64,000 nt of DNA from Beaufortia kweichowensis (lineage: Eukaryota; Chordata; Actinopteri; Cypriniformes; Gastromyzontidae). Positions 42,022 through 55,155 of the stretch are shown here, in pieces (within the stretch, counting starts at the first letter, position 1; the number at the start of each line of letters is the position of its first letter). The stretch is from the NCBI GenBank assembly GCA_019155185.1, contig CM032808.1, positions 14,710,879 to 14,774,878 on the forward strand, given 5' to 3'. A program made the translations under genes and the position numbers. The notes beneath the pieces are model-generated. The model was not told the DNA's origin. It was given only the letters and a program-made list of their open reading frames with translations, and searched no databases.

Positions 42022-44061
42022 GAATGTCATCAGAGATATAGTTTTAATATATTATAGTTGGCAGTTTAACATTGAGAACACAATTTTGTGTGAATGACCT
42101 TTAACCCTTTACTTACCATGGGAAGTTGGTTTTGGCTCAGTGTTTATTACAAAAAATATAATTTTTGAAACACAAAGGCACACACATACATACACATGTT
42201 CTTTAGCTCCTAAAGCTGCACTGAAACCCGTCATGGACTTTATTGATTGTCATATGGTATAAGCGTGGAGACCAGAGCCTATGGCCACCGTCCAGAATCC
42301 CACCCCAGAGCAAAGCACACACAATCATACTGTTCCCACCTGAAGTCTCACCTCCAGTTCTCCAAATTCAATGTGTCAAATTGGTGTGGAAGAGAACAAT
42401 GCTGAACTGAGTGTTTGTGTGTAAATGAGAGAATCCGGAGGGATGGGTAACACCTTCAGCGTGATGTTTGTTTCTATGTATGTGTGTGCTTTAGGAATTG
42501 GCTGCTTGTAGTAAAGGGACCATCTCTGTTGTAATACAATCTGCTCTGTGGTCTTGGTCGGAGGAGATAAGGTGGAACACACAACAGTTTATCAGACATT
42601 CCCCTATGCAGTCTCCTAAATGGATACCCAGCGGGCACATCAAAGGCCATACTGCATTGTGTTTCCCGCTGTGTCTGTGCTGGTTATTTAACATGGAACA
42701 GACCCATTTGGATTGACAATACAGAGGTGATATGGGGCGAAGTGGGAGCCGGGCCCAGAGCCAAACACTGAAACGTACCTCCTGTTGAACAGAAACTTTT
42801 CTAACTTATTAGGTAAAATAAAAATATTTATTAGGTATAAAGGTATAATTCACCATTTATTTCTTGTTTTAACCAAACATTACTAAATTTATTATCCAGA
42901 ATTTTTTTTAAATTGAATATTGCTAATTTTGAATGAATTTGTTTAAGTATAATCTGATATTTGATTTTTGGTTGTATTTTGATTTCCCTAATAACATGAT
43001 TTACAACAAGGATTCAAATTATTTTATGTAGGATTGCTTAATATATATTTTAACAAGTGCATATGTATGTAGTATTTGTATGAGATATTAAACAACTACT
43101 TTTAAGCAAAGCTGATTTGTAATAATAGCAATGCAACATCTTTGGGCTAAAAGTGATGGGCTCACATGCGTGACCTTGTGCCAGTTTCTCGGGTCACTTT
43201 TCGTAGACTTCTGTCTGTATGTGTTGGAAAGACATGATCCTAAAGTAAGTATAGAGGCACATATATAGAATCCAGATCTGCTTGTGTTGTTGTGACCCTG
43301 ATGACCCCCTAGAGATTTACTTCAAGCGAAGATGCTTTGAGGCTCCCGGAGAAAGGTGCTCTCCTATTTTCTTTGAAATGACAGGGGGGTGAAATCTCGC
43401 TTGAAACGCATGCTGTATTTTCTGCAGCTCTGCAGGGAATTCAGTGATGGGCTTTTATTTCAATAGAAGGATTCATTGTTTGATGACTGCCCTGCAATAC
43501 TGTCTAATCCTGATTGCAGTAAAGAGATTATCTGATCTCATATTGGCTTTGATTGTTTTTATTAGTCTTCAGTAGGGTTCACTGGAATTCATTATAAATC
43601 TGACTGTACATGTTGTGTACTGATCGTGTACTGCATTTGGTACTTTAGTATTTATTTACTTATGTGTTTATTTACTTATTTAGGGGGTGTTACTTATTCC
43701 TGTTTACATTTGAAATCTTTCTTATTTAAGATTTTTCTTCAAATGTATGATATTGATTTTTTTATATTTCTTTATTCATTATAATAAATTCTATATATAC
43801 ATTGTCAAAACAATTCTGGTTTACATTTGAAATTCTAATTTTTTTGAATATTATTTTTTTATATTCTTTAAACTGTATATAGACTTGAATAATATTGTTG
43901 ATAATTTGTTTAATAAGAAAAAGCTTTAAATTGTTGCCGTGTAAAAGCTTTATATGTGAGGTTATTTCTTGTGCAGAACATTTTAACAACATTACATCAG
44001 CCAAACACACTGAGGATTTTACAGTATATTAAAGGACAAATCCAGGGATGAAACACAGAAG

Positions 44062-44218
44062 GTTACACATCTGGGCTGATATCCAATTGGCTGTTGGTGC
44101 AAATATCTTAGGGGGAAATTCATGACCTATCACCATAGTGTCCTTGAGCAAAACACTTAGCCGGGATGGGACTGTCGCCGGCCACTTTGGATAAAAGTGT
44201 TACGTAAATGACTAATGA
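44062..44218 (+). mobile_element. SINE-like repeat with teleost SINE tail
   Basis: Contains TGTCCTTGAGCAAAACACTT, GGGACTGTCGCCGG and CACTTTGGATAAAAGTG, then ACGTAAATGACTAATG. The TCCTTGAGCAA-CACTT and TTTGGATAAAAG blocks belong to the shared 3' domain of several teleost SINEs. The 5' boundary is uncertain. Confidence 0.65.
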
Positions 44219-45746
44219 TCAGAAATCTCTTTTATTCCTCCCTGTGAGAGGAATTAAGCATATCACTTAGAAAACTGTGTTAATTTAAATTACACAAAAC
44301 TCTACAGAGAAAACAAAACACAAGGCCTGGCTAGTTACCGCAGATGAACCAGCTGTTGGCACCTCGCGAAAACCATAATTTCTTCTCAGCCTCGATCCGT
44401 CAAGATAAAAGACTGTCATAACCCATGGCCATGGCCCCCTGAACCTTTCAAGTTGAAAGATTGCAGAGCAATATTCATGAATGGCTGGGCGCAAATCTAT
44501 TGAGGCACTTCATGAAATGAGAGACCTGCTTTCTAGGTCAAGGAGAAACCTAAATTCATTCTCATCAAGGCTGTGATACTAGAAAGCCATCAGGAGGTCT
44601 ACTAAATGGCTGCTTTATAAAGATTTAATTGATCTATTTTTTGCCATTAGCCGTTAATTATTCCGAGTGGCTTTTGTGTGACTTTCATTCTGACAGATTA
44701 TTAATTTATTTTGCCAAAGCAGTATTTTATCAAAATAGAGAATATTCACAGCAAGGACATATTGAGATATTGACAATCACGTTGCTGTTGTTTATGCAAT
44801 GCAATTATTAATGTATCATAAATTTATAGTGATGTTGTTTTCATTTTTTTTATTACTTATGCATTTAATACGTATTTAAATGTTATATAAACCATGCATG
44901 CAAGTGTTGAATGTGTAAAACCACAACAAAACAAACAAACTAATTTTCATCTATAAATGCCAAATTCCAGTATAACTTTTCATTTCGTTTAAAATATTAA
45001 TGAACCCGGAAGTTAAAATGCTAAACACAGCCATGTAAAAACGTTCTTTTAGCTTGAGGCCAGTGATTTATCAGAAAGCATCTAAACGTTTAGTCGTATG
45101 TCAGCATTTTTTAGATAATCTTTTCAGATCAACAGTCTTCATTAAACGTCTTTAATAATCTCACCAGACGTCAGTCGATACAAGAACACTGCGTTCTTCT
45201 GATAAAAGCAATTGATTTTTAGTCCTTTAAATTCTCACATTACAAAGTTACCAAAATGACGGAAGAGTCTTAGAACCGCCCAGGATGCTGTAGCCGTGTT
45301 TTACAAGATGTTTCATCATGTGTGTGGCATTCTCGTGTGGTGCCAGATGTTCCTGTGACCTTGGTAAAGTCTGCTTTTGTTTGCACTCCAACACTTCTCC
45401 TCAAGATTCATTCACCTTAAAAGCCGGTGCTGAACTCAGCATAAGAATTCAAGGACGATCAAAATGTGTGTGTGTTAAAATGCAGATCTTGTATTGCAGT
45501 CCAGTATTTATTCTGGCTAAATAACCATAAATCCATTGGAAATGTATGCAGATTATTTCGGGTGGAGGGTGGAAATCGTGTGTAGTGAACGTGATATATT
45601 AAAGTGATTACAGAATGTGAATGTGTTATGTAAATTTCTTACAAGACTTGGATAGTAAAGATTGATTGTATTATTACATGTATGTGAAAGCACTGCTGGG
45701 GTTTAAGTGTATTTTAATATTTAAAAAAATAGATTTGTAGATACTG

Positions 45747-46127
45747 CAGAAAGACAGACAGATGTTATTGTAGATCTGGATAGGTACATAGATGGATAGT
45801 CAGATAGACAGAAAGATACATACAGTACTGTAGTTTTAGATAGACAGACAGACAGATATATAGAGACTGTAGACAGATAATCAGACAGATATACACTGTA
45901 GCTCTTGATAGATAGATAGACAGTTAGACAGACAGACAGACAGATACTGTAGGTCTCGATAGATAGACTATATTGTACTATATTGTAGATCTAGATAGAC
46001 TGACAGATATAATAATACTATAGATAGATAAACAGACAGACAGATAGACAGACAGATACCGTATGTAAAGTACAGATATACTGACAGACAGACACTGTAA
46101 AAAGACAGACAGACAAATAGATAAACC
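45747..46127. repeat. CAGA/GATA tetranucleotide repeat block
   Basis: About 380 bp of interrupted CAGA, GATA and TAGA units with short unique spacers such as CACTGTAG and ATACTGTAG. The MITE at 46128 sits at its right edge, with GATAAAGAGAC beyond it. Confidence 0.9.
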
Positions 46128-46364
46128 TACACTGTAAAAAAATCTTTGCTGCCTTACATTTTTTGATCCAATCAACTTGTCAACTTGTCTTTACAAGTCA
46201 TTTCAACAGTTTTTACAGTTTTGTTTAACTTAATCAAAAGTTACAAATTTAACTGATTTTTAAGTTACTACCTTTCCAATAGCCAAAATTTAAACAGTAA
46301 GTTAAAATGAATTGTAAAGCCAAGCTGATTGGACTTAATGCTACAAAGAATTTTTTACAGTGTA
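46128..46364. mobile_element. 237 bp MITE with CACTGTAAAAAA inverted repeats
   Basis: The left end is TACACTGTAAAAAAATCTTTG and the right end is CAAAGAATTTTTTACAGTGTA in the same strand sense. They are inverted repeats of about 20 bp with one or two differences. TA flanks both sides, as in Tc1/mariner target duplications. The interior carries TTTAAC- and AAGTTA-rich sequence without an ORF. Confidence 0.85.
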
Positions 46365-47444
46365 GATAAAGAGACTCTTATATTCTTAAAACATGAACAT
46401 TGTGCTGAAATTGTGCTCTGTAACTACTAAAGATGCCTGTCAAAGACAGAAAACAGAATACTTGATCCACTAGATGGCGCTACACAATCATACATCCGAG
46501 ATTGTCTTGTTGCTGAAGGGGATGAAAGCTGAAGATACACTGATGACACACAGAGCAGTTAAAGACATTAGTGCTTCTGTCATGGACACACACATACAAA
46601 ACAAATACACTCCTACATAATCTAAATGTAATATCTTTTATCAGAAATAATTATTCTAGCACTTTCTCTGTGTGTTCATCAGGCATGAATCAAAATCACA
46701 GGTTTGACTTTCATGACATCTAATCCATCAGTTAAGATGCTGAAGGTTTTTGACCTGTTGAAGACTGCGTAAACACTTTTACTTGATACCCTGCTGTTTA
46801 ATTTATGAAGCCGTATCCTTCCAGAACGTTCTGTCATTCATTTAAAACCCTCAGACGTGTGTCGAAATAAAAACAAGCTTCATCATCTCACAGCTATTTA
46901 CCTTCTGCTGTTTGTGAAGCTTCAGCGTGCGTGTAAAACACTAATGCAAGGCTTCGGTTTGGCAACTGAGACTGCAATTATCCAAATCAGCCCTTACCAC
47001 CGTCTTCTCCTTCCTAAACCTCCCAAATTACACATCCACGATACGAGGAGAACGTGCCATCATCAGCGGTAAGCCGGGAATGACATGACGGACATCTGCA
47101 GCTCTCGTAATCATGGGAGAGATGTGATGGATGTGTATTACCGCTGCTCAAAGAGACAGGCGAACCTGCATTGAAAAATGCCAATTATAGTTTTCCCCCA
47201 AGATATTTATCCAGATGGGGGAAAATATATGACAATTTGTGCATGCATTAAGAGTTTTCTGCTGAATTTAGACTAAAATAACCATTATAATGAAGTGGGG
47301 CGTACGGCAAAGTCATTTTGTACGGTCAGGTGATGCTGAATGAGGTCAGATGAAAGATGTCGATTAAAATGCTGGTTGATGCTTACGTGGTGCTGTCACT
47401 GTGTATGACTAAAACTGGCAGTGCCAAAGTTGAAGAGATGGTAT

Positions 47445-47466
47445 GATCTTCTTCTTGAAGAAGATC
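47445..47466. repeat. Perfect 10 bp inverted repeat
   Basis: GATCTTCTTC, TT, GAAGAAGATC. A compact palindrome with a 2-base spacer, of unknown meaning. Confidence 0.9.
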
Positions 47467-48434
47467 TTCTTTTACTACAGTAAAAGACAGATTTCTCACA
47501 ATATATTTTTAGACATAATAGTTTTCCTCCATAGAGAGTAGGTCAGGGTGTACAATCTAGTAGCTAAGTCAAGGTCCACGAGACCTCACAAATCGACCAA
47601 AGTGCCAAATATAAAATCTTTTATGAGCTCGGACAGATAAAGTTACAAAGCTTTCTCACTTTTGGCAAGCGGTTCAACCGTGCGTTTTATGGAGACGCTG
47701 AGTGCTTTATCTGAATGCGTTGCTCTGTAAGGACCCGCTTCCGCTGAGTAATTGCCAAGTTCTCTGTAAATTAGATTTAGGGACTTTTATGGAGTAAATT
47801 GCATTTAAAAGTGGCATTCAATAATGACCGCCATACAATATTATTATGTTGTTTCTCTCCCATGACATTATGTCTTTAAAGAAGTTCTATTGCATTTAGT
47901 TTACACGGTTTAAAATGCAACTCCGACACCCACAACAAAACCACTGCTTAGTGCCAAGATGAAAAAACTCCAGAACAGTCAGACATAAATATATAACCGC
48001 TAGACCTTTTGGGGAGTCTGAAAATCCATCAAGCTGTTATCCCAAATTGGTTCAGAATCCCATAACGCCGTCAACACAACCCGTAGTGCCCTGTATAGCT
48101 TGTTAGGCTGCTCTCGTCATATCGAAACACCTCAAGAGCCCCTACCTGACTATTACCCTCTCGCTCTCAGGAGAGCTGCGCCGCTTTTTAAGATGGATTT
48201 TAAAAAGCAATGAATACATCCTGTGGGACATTTGGTCCGTATGACTTAAATGATAAATTGGACATCTGGGTGTTGTTGCGCTCATCACGTCCCCTCAAGC
48301 TCACGCTGGTGTACCTGTTTACTGCCGGTGGCACGACCTTGTAAAACGTCACAATCATTTCTTTAATCTCTCCCTTACTGTATGTCTTTTATTTCTATTT
48401 TCGTCTCTGTATGTGACTGTATCTTTCTTAAGTA

Positions 48435-48590
48435 GAGCACAAAAGAAGATTTTTTTTAGAAATGTCTCAGTGTTGTTTGGTTACTAACATTCTTCAAAAT
48501 ATTTTTTTGTGTTCTGCCGAGGACGAAAGTCATGAAGGTTTGGGATAACATGAAGGTGAATAAATGGTAAAAGTTTTCTTTTGTTTTTCA
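48435..48590. repeat. Partial copy of the palindromic cyprinid element
   Basis: AGCACAAAAGAAGATTTTTT, AAATGTCTCAGTGTTG, TTCTTCAAAATATTTTTTTG and GAAAGTCATGAAGG, then ACATGAAGGTGAATAAATGG. These are interior and right-end parts of the family at 53390 and 12034. Confidence 0.65.
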
Positions 48591-48720
48591 ATTTCACTGC
48601 ACATATTGAGCATATACATGAAAATGCACTATCCAAACTATAATTTATTTTCATTTTAGATAATTACATTTTTAATTATAAAAAATATTTTTATAAATAT
48701 GAATAATATTACAATGAAAA

Positions 48721-48786
48721 TTAAATATATATATATAAACATAATTAAAACATATTAAATATATATATATATAAACATAATTAAAA
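48721..48786. repeat. AT-rich direct repeat, two units
   Basis: A unit of about 33 bp (TTAAATATATATATATA, AACATAATTAAAA) repeated twice in tandem at 48721 and 48755, differing in the number of TA steps. Confidence 0.95.
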
Positions 48787-49314
48787 ACTTTTTTGTTTAT
48801 GTTTATTATTATGAATATATTCTTAAGTCTTATACCTTTCCATCAATTTATAGTTTGTCATGATTTGATTAGAATTCAAATATGAAATATTAAAGTAAAT
48901 AAGTGTTCCTCCTGTGGAACGGTGACAGAGACAACCCATGCAACACTGTACAATGTTGCATAACAATTTTTTTTCCATTTTCAAGTACTAAACATAATAT
49001 AAATAGAATTGCAATGAAATGGTTTTTAATAAAGGAACAACTCTGGATAAATCCACAGAAAGCTCTGTGTTACTGCATCCTGGCATCATTGGAATCATTT
49101 TCTGGCACGGTGAGGTGTGTGGAGGCTGAATATTTTTGCTCTTGAGAAGCGCCCTTTCAAAAGCATTATTATTGATTTTTTTACATAACCTAAAGAATTC
49201 GATTGCTCAAAATGTTGCTCTTTTTGGAGCTCGGGAGACACAGTGGAGTTCTCAGTTTTTTCTCAGATGTAGAAAAACCCCTAAGAATAGTTTTTTTCTT
49301 TTTGTACCTTTTTA

Positions 49315-49414
49315 TAGTTTAAAGAATGTGCAAAAAAAGGTTCTTTGGATGTTGAAGGTTCTTTTGCAACCTTTCTTTTTCTTCTGTGGCATCATGTAGC
49401 ACCTTTATTTTTAA
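49315..49414 (-). mobile_element. Short non-autonomous DNA element (TTAAAAATAAA type), copy 2
   Basis: Reverse-orientation copy of the element at 3720. It contains GGTTCTTTGG and GAAGGTTCTTTTG, then TTCTGTGGCATCATG and the terminal CACCTTTATTTTTAA. It is truncated relative to what I expect of the family. Confidence 0.6.
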
Positions 49415-51814
49415 GATTGTAGAAACAAGTGAGACATACAAAAGAGGATAAAACTTTAGGATGTAAAGTTAATTTTTGGCTGTAAAAATTGGATGAGAAA
49501 TCGTGATATGCCTTTAAATTGCAGGTTTTGACATCACAGCCTGAGACATTGTTGCGATGTCTTTTGAGACATGAATATATTTGTTTCTCTGGATGAGACA
49601 TGAAAGAGTTTTATGATTATTCTTCTCTGTAGCATGAGACACATTTATCAGTGAGTAAAGCTCATTTTTAAACACATATTATTTAAAAGTTGCCTGAATG
49701 TGTTTGTTGCCTACAAGCAAAATTGGGCAGCTACTATAGAGAATGTTGCAGTTCATCATTTTTTTTATTTGACTGATGTAAAACCAGAATTCAAACCTTT
49801 TTAATTGAACATGTAAAAGATGATTATTACTAAAAAGTTAAGAAGAATTAACATTATTCTTACATCAGAAAAAAAACATTCAGTTTCAAACATTAAAAAA
49901 CAACTCAGGCTAAAAATCCCTCCAACCCGCACAATAATTTCTCAGTTTTTTCTTGTTTTTAGTAATGAATCCTGTTATGCAAGAACAGTGTTTTTAAACA
50001 TTACTTTCATAATGTGCAGCAGAAAGTTGATGGAAATTGGATCTCTAGCTATAGTGAAATGTTCATGTTCAGCAGAATAGATTTAATGCAGCACACAGAA
50101 AGTAAGAAGAACAAAAGCGGTGTGTTTTATATCAGAGCCTGAAGTCTTCGAGAAGAGAACAGTCATATATGTGAAATGCTGATGACACTGTTTTTAAACT
50201 CGTGCGATATCAAAGAGATACATGTCAATCGATCTCTCTTTCACGGCCACACACCTGCCGCTTATTTCCAAAAGAAAGCTGACACTACTGAATCACGTAA
50301 CTGAGCAGAGAAGGTGTTCACTTCACAGGTTTGTGTCCTTGCTGACTTAACAGGTTATAGCAGAGCTCCAAAACGGCCTCCGGTAATAGAAACCTACATC
50401 TAATCTAATCCTCCAATCAGATTACAGCCTGCTGTAATTGACATCGTATTGAACGTTTTTGACTGTCTTCCAACAGTTAACTCTCGAACTGCCAACACAA
50501 CATAAATAGAAAGACTTGATGTTTTATTCCACATGATGTGCCTCTTGAGAACAAGCAATATACGAGCGAGCTAGCGCGATCTCTCCGAGCGCTCGATGTG
50601 ATTGATGTATGTGAGGATCTTTTATGCTACGTTACGGCGGCCACGCAGCGTCCCTTCGGACCCGAGGCGTTTTCCCACAGTTCATTGCAGAGCACGGGTC
50701 ATTGGTCTCTCCAAATAGCTCCCCGTGTGAGGCCGGTTCTCCTCTCACAATAAACCTCACGATTAAAGCGATTTCAGCACAATAAGAATTCAGGCCTCAT
50801 AGCAGCGAATATCCGGAGAAATCGTGACTTTGACTGGCATCTGCGTGCCGTAGTTACCTAATGGCAGCGTTTTTCTCTTCTGATTGAAGAATTAATGATT
50901 CCTCCACATGTGTTTTAAGAGCTTTTAATGTGACACTGTCTGCTGCTCAATATCATTAAGGCTCATTTGAAATGTTATCGAAGACAAATGATCTCAATTA
51001 GATCGAAAATTTACGACGGAAGAACTTTCCCTGTTGTCATTATTGTAAAATGGTCTGGAGTCTTATTCGGGCGGTAGACTGTTTGATGATTAGGGGTTCA
51101 TGAGAAAAAGACACGGTCTGCGTGAGCAGAGAGTCACATTCCAACATCCATTATAAGCACATTACCTTAGAGCACAGCGGAGAATAACTGCCCTTCGTTG
51201 AAAGATAAGGGCACGAGAAGGAGAGGATGTTGCTTGGTCATTTTGGATTTTAACGACACATTTCTGGCACCAGACTGGCCAATGGCTTGGGAGCGCACTT
51301 AGATCATCGGGCGGGGGTAATCTTCACTGACAGCCTGTCTGGTCTACGTTCACCTTGACCTCAGGTTTAATTTACAGATATGGTTGAATCAGGTCACCGG
51401 CTGCCCTTTACCAGCACAAAATACAGTTGGAGCGCACGAGCAGATGCACCAACGAACCCTCCAGGTGTGACGGCTCTTCTGTGACTCGTTGTTGTGCGGG
51501 GTCAGGCGTGCCGTGCTTTTTAATTTAGATGTACGGTCGCTGTTTAATTATATTTATAATAACGTTGTACGTTTTACAGCATTCAAATGTTTTGCGGGCG
51601 GATTAAAGCTGCGTCTATGTTCGAATTGGAACATTAAATTGCAATGATATCAGGCCATTTGATTAAATGGCCTCCATTAGTATGATTGTTTTTTTAAGCC
51701 GTCTTGCCTTTTTACCGTTTAAGAACCAGACTGAGATGTCCAGTGGGGTTAATAGTTAGATGGTGTTTAATGATTACATTAATGAGGTAGAGATCTATGC
51801 GAGGATACTGGAGA
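49415..51814. other. Gene-free stretch, repeat-poor in its right half
   Basis: From about 50200 to 51700 I see few repeat motifs, and the sequence is GC-richer than the desert to its left, with the CpG-dense block at 50560. That profile can mark conserved regulatory DNA, but I cannot test conservation here. Confidence 0.4.
50560..50735. promoter_or_regulatory. Small CpG-dense block
   Basis: Roughly 18 CpG dinucleotides by eye in about 175 bp (for example GAGCGAGCTAGCGCGATC and GTTACGGCGGCCACGCAGCG), in otherwise CpG-poor DNA. It could be a small CpG island of a promoter or enhancer, or a young GC-rich insertion. The overlapping 71-codon ORF (50538-50753, plus) has no motif that I recognise. 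Confidence 0.25.
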
Positions 51815-52010
51815 CTGGGGCAAGTTGTCACAGCTTACTCAGGGAAGGTGTATTATTAAAAATTCTTTTCTGTATAGGCGCATAATATAAAATATTGACA
51901 GCAAAAGCAACAAGACACAGTTTGTTTAACAAACAAAGGTTGACGTTACCCCAGTAACACATGCTGAGATGCTACAGTATATGGGGTAAGTTGTCACAGC
52001 CTGATATAAA
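51815..52010. repeat. Candidate dispersed repeat with paired GGGGYAAGTTGTCACAGC
   Basis: GGGGCAAGTTGTCACAGC near 51817 and GGGGTAAGTTGTCACAGC near 51983 are direct copies about 165 bp apart, with GGTTGACGTTACCCCAG in inverted sense between them. I have a weak memory of this motif in fish repeats. Confidence 0.4.
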
Positions 52011-52169
52011 TAAGCTTTTTATATAGTTTTAGTGACTTGTTTTTATAAGAGAACAAACTTAATATCTCTATCTTATCTATCATGAGAGGAAGGATCTTAA
52101 GACCTACCAAACTATTTTGAACATAATGGACATAATTGGAAGATGGAAATACACATTTTATTTAGAGAT

Positions 52170-52480
52170 GGATAGATGGATGAATGGAGATATATACAGT
52201 ATGTATGATATATATATATATGAGATATACATGTATATGTATATGTAAAATGTATGTATATATACATATACAGCCATATATATAGATATAGGAATAAATG
52301 GATATAAATATACATATAGATATATAAATATATCAATATATAGATATAGATATAGATATATAAATATATTTAGATAGATATCGATATATGGATATAAATA
52401 TATGAATATATGCATAGATAGATATAGATATACATATAGATATATATGGAGATATGTGGGTATATAGAGATATATATCCT
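52170..52480. repeat. TATA/GATA-rich microsatellite block
   Basis: About 310 bp of interrupted TATA, GATA and TATG units. The long Tyr/Ile-rich ORF on the minus strand (52158-52598) is a by-product of this composition. Confidence 0.95.
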
Positions 52481-53389
52481 GGACGATAAAGGATTGATCT
52501 TGTAATCCAAAAAGGTAAAGAAAATAAATATAATAGTATATAATTAGAGCAGAATAAACCCCTACTAGAAATGCTAATAATTTGACACTAAATTGCATTA
52601 TGTATTACACACATCTACTGTCTTTTTCCTGGTTTATCTACAAATGTGGGAAAATATATTAGTCATGCCTGTCTCTGTGAGAGATGTTACTCTATACGAT
52701 GGATAAGTGGCTCTTTCTGTGGAACGGATATATTTCAGCATTTCCCTGCTCAATGTTCAGTCATGACTGCAGGGGAGATTATGGTTTTTTTTAAGAGACT
52801 GCAGAAACATAAGAACCCTTCAGAACTAAAACGGTAGAGCCGCTCGCTATTTTAGCTGAGAAAATATCTTCACAAATGGCCAGTCTGGAATTATTGATCA
52901 AATAAAAAGTGGATCTTGTTTAGTGATATCACGCTTTTGATGCATTACTGTAAGTGAAGTGTGGCTAGATTTACATCTCCTGCTCAGATTGAGTGTTGGA
53001 GGTAAATGATTATCGCTCCTCTGAAATCTTTATGCGGCATGTGAGACAGTAGTAAAAATGTGCTGCTTTGCACAGCATAAAGCTTACAGCACCTGCGAGC
53101 GTGCACATCATGTCATTTATGATTACAACAGTGAGCAGGAGTAAAAATATGGTTTTTATATTTACTGTACAGTAACTTCTTTTATCTATTATGGAGTAAA
53201 AACCAAAAGAAAAGCATCAAGGTTGTTGGTCATTTAGCAGACACATCCGCAGTGAGTTCAAAGAAAATTTAATTTGTGGTCTCTGTCTCCATGGAGGTCT
53301 GTGTGGTCAAATGTCTTGCTCGATGTTAGTAACCTCCCTGTTTCTGAGTCATCCTTACTTTAAACAACATTTGTTTGGCAGTGTTAGTC

Positions 53390-53582
53390 TTAAAGGGACA
53401 GCTCATCCTAAAATAAAAATGTTGTCATCATTTATTCACTCTCATTTTTGTGCAACACAAAAGATGATATTTTGAGAAATATCAGTATCAATAAGTCAAT
53501 GGGGAACAATGTTGTGTGGTTACCAGCGTTCTTCAAAATATCTTCTTTTGTGTTTTGTAGAAGAAAGCAAGGTTGTAATTTT
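53390..53582 (+). mobile_element. Partial palindromic cyprinid element with intact left end
   Basis: Starts TTAAAGGGACAGCTCATCC and continues TTGTCATCATTTATTCAC, GTGCAACACAAAAGATG, GTCAATGGGGAACAATG and TTCTTCAAAATATCTTC to TTTTGTAGAAGAAAGCAAGG. It is the best left end in the window. The right terminal repeat is missing, so the element is truncated. Confidence 0.75.
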
Positions 53583-55014
53583 TTACGTAAACTATCACTG
53601 TAACCGTCACTATAACACATTCTCATGTGAACAGGTTACTAAATACTTCATTTTAATCCCCTCATACAATAAACATCATTATTCAGAGCTGATTCAAGAT
53701 CAGCTTTTGTAATCGAGAGCGCTTTATGCTTTCAATCTAATGACAGAAATCCACGTTGTTCTCTATACACTTAAATAATATCTTTGACCTTCCTTTATGT
53801 CTAAAGAGCTTCTGACTTATAATAATGCATTTCCAATGCACCTTTTCTGCCTTTTAAGCAATTTTTGTATCTTAAGTAATGTAGGAGGAATGGTTCGACC
53901 AATAGGAGATTGGGAAGGTGAACTCTATGAACAATGTTTTAACAAAGAAAAGATAAAAGCATGTGGCTGTGTAACACTATTATGTGCAAGCACAAGCAGA
54001 ATGTCTTTATTTGTGCCGCTGCTTCTCTCAGCAGTTTTATCCTCTCCGTGCTTTTACAATTAGATTTTCACACGTGACTGTGGGCAGCATGTCTTTAAAT
54101 TCGTTTTAGAGTTTCTTTTGTATTGGTTTGATTGTTTCATATAGCTGTTGTGACCTGCACATGTACTATAAACCTGGGAACTATAGAGTAAGGAAAGTAG
54201 AAACTTTGAAGCATATTTCAGAATAAAAGAAATGCCTTCCTGACAGCACATAAATACAGCGTTTTCACAGTTCAGCACAGATTTGTGTATACGCTGGGAA
54301 CTGTCGGATTAGCAATGCAAGTGAAGGTCACAAATTTTACCGTTCCTCGGAAGGAAAGCTGAATGTGGGAAACGATTCAGCATTACAAAAAGATTGTAAG
54401 TTACTTTGTCAAAAGAAAGATTTTCATTATTGAGCCATTCAAGGTCAGGATGCTGCGCTGGTTTTAATAGATGCTTATTTCTCTGTTAACCTTACCCATG
54501 TAATAGCGGTCTGGAGTTAATGAAATAAAATGCCAATTATATTCTACCTCGGCTCGGCCGTGACTGCAGTCAGAGGTCTTTACACACCAATGAGAACGGA
54601 CGTGCTGGAGATCTGCCCGTGGCAAGACTCGTATCACAAACCCAATCTTTAATTTCATCTCTTAAATCTATCTATTTCTCCATCCAAATGTTTTTAAAAA
54701 CACTTGATCTAGACGATGAAGAAGCATACTTGAACTACGTTTTTCATAATTAGTGTGTCTTAATCTGTCAAGTGTTGAATTAAATGCAATTAGCAATATT
54801 AACGTTCAAGTTTATAACATTAAACTGCTTTAAGGTGGGTAATGTTGAAGTAAAACATTAGTTAATGAGCTAAAATTGACAGTTTTAACACTTGGGTAAC
54901 ATGGCAGGAACCACGCAATCCATAACTTATGTCTATATCACAGTCTCATTGCTGTTTAGTTTATGTACTTTATTTATGTAGGTTGAAGTCAAATTGCGAA
55001 AAAATTGACATTAA

Positions 55015-55155
55015 ATCCCATACAGTTAGATTGGAGTACTTAAATCATGATGTATTATAAGATTACTGTTAGCAGATGGATTTTTATATGTACTTGTGCA
55101 ATATCGGATTTTAGTTTTTTTTTAACTTAGGAAAGTTACGGATTGCAGTTTTAAG
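55015..55155 (-). repeat. Candidate dispersed repeat, second copy of the 7800 type
   Basis: AAAGTTACGGATTGCAG with TTTTAAG at the right edge is the reverse complement of the motif at 7802. Only the edge is clearly shared. Confidence 0.35.

Larger units (their letters stand above)
39366..45746. other. Gene-free stretch
   Basis: Holds the hairpin at 41990 and the SINE-like repeat at 44062. An AT-rich tract at 40330-40590 has repeated AGTATACTTGA motifs. No exon is supported. Confidence 0.5.
46365..49314. other. Gene-free stretch
   Basis: Unremarkable apart from the palindrome at 47445, the repeat fragment at 48435 and the AT-rich direct repeat at 48721. Confidence 0.5.

Noticed and set aside
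52158..52598. 146-codon Tyr/Ile-rich ORF on the minus strand
   Set aside because: It is produced by the TATA/GATA microsatellite; no domain, pure composition effect.
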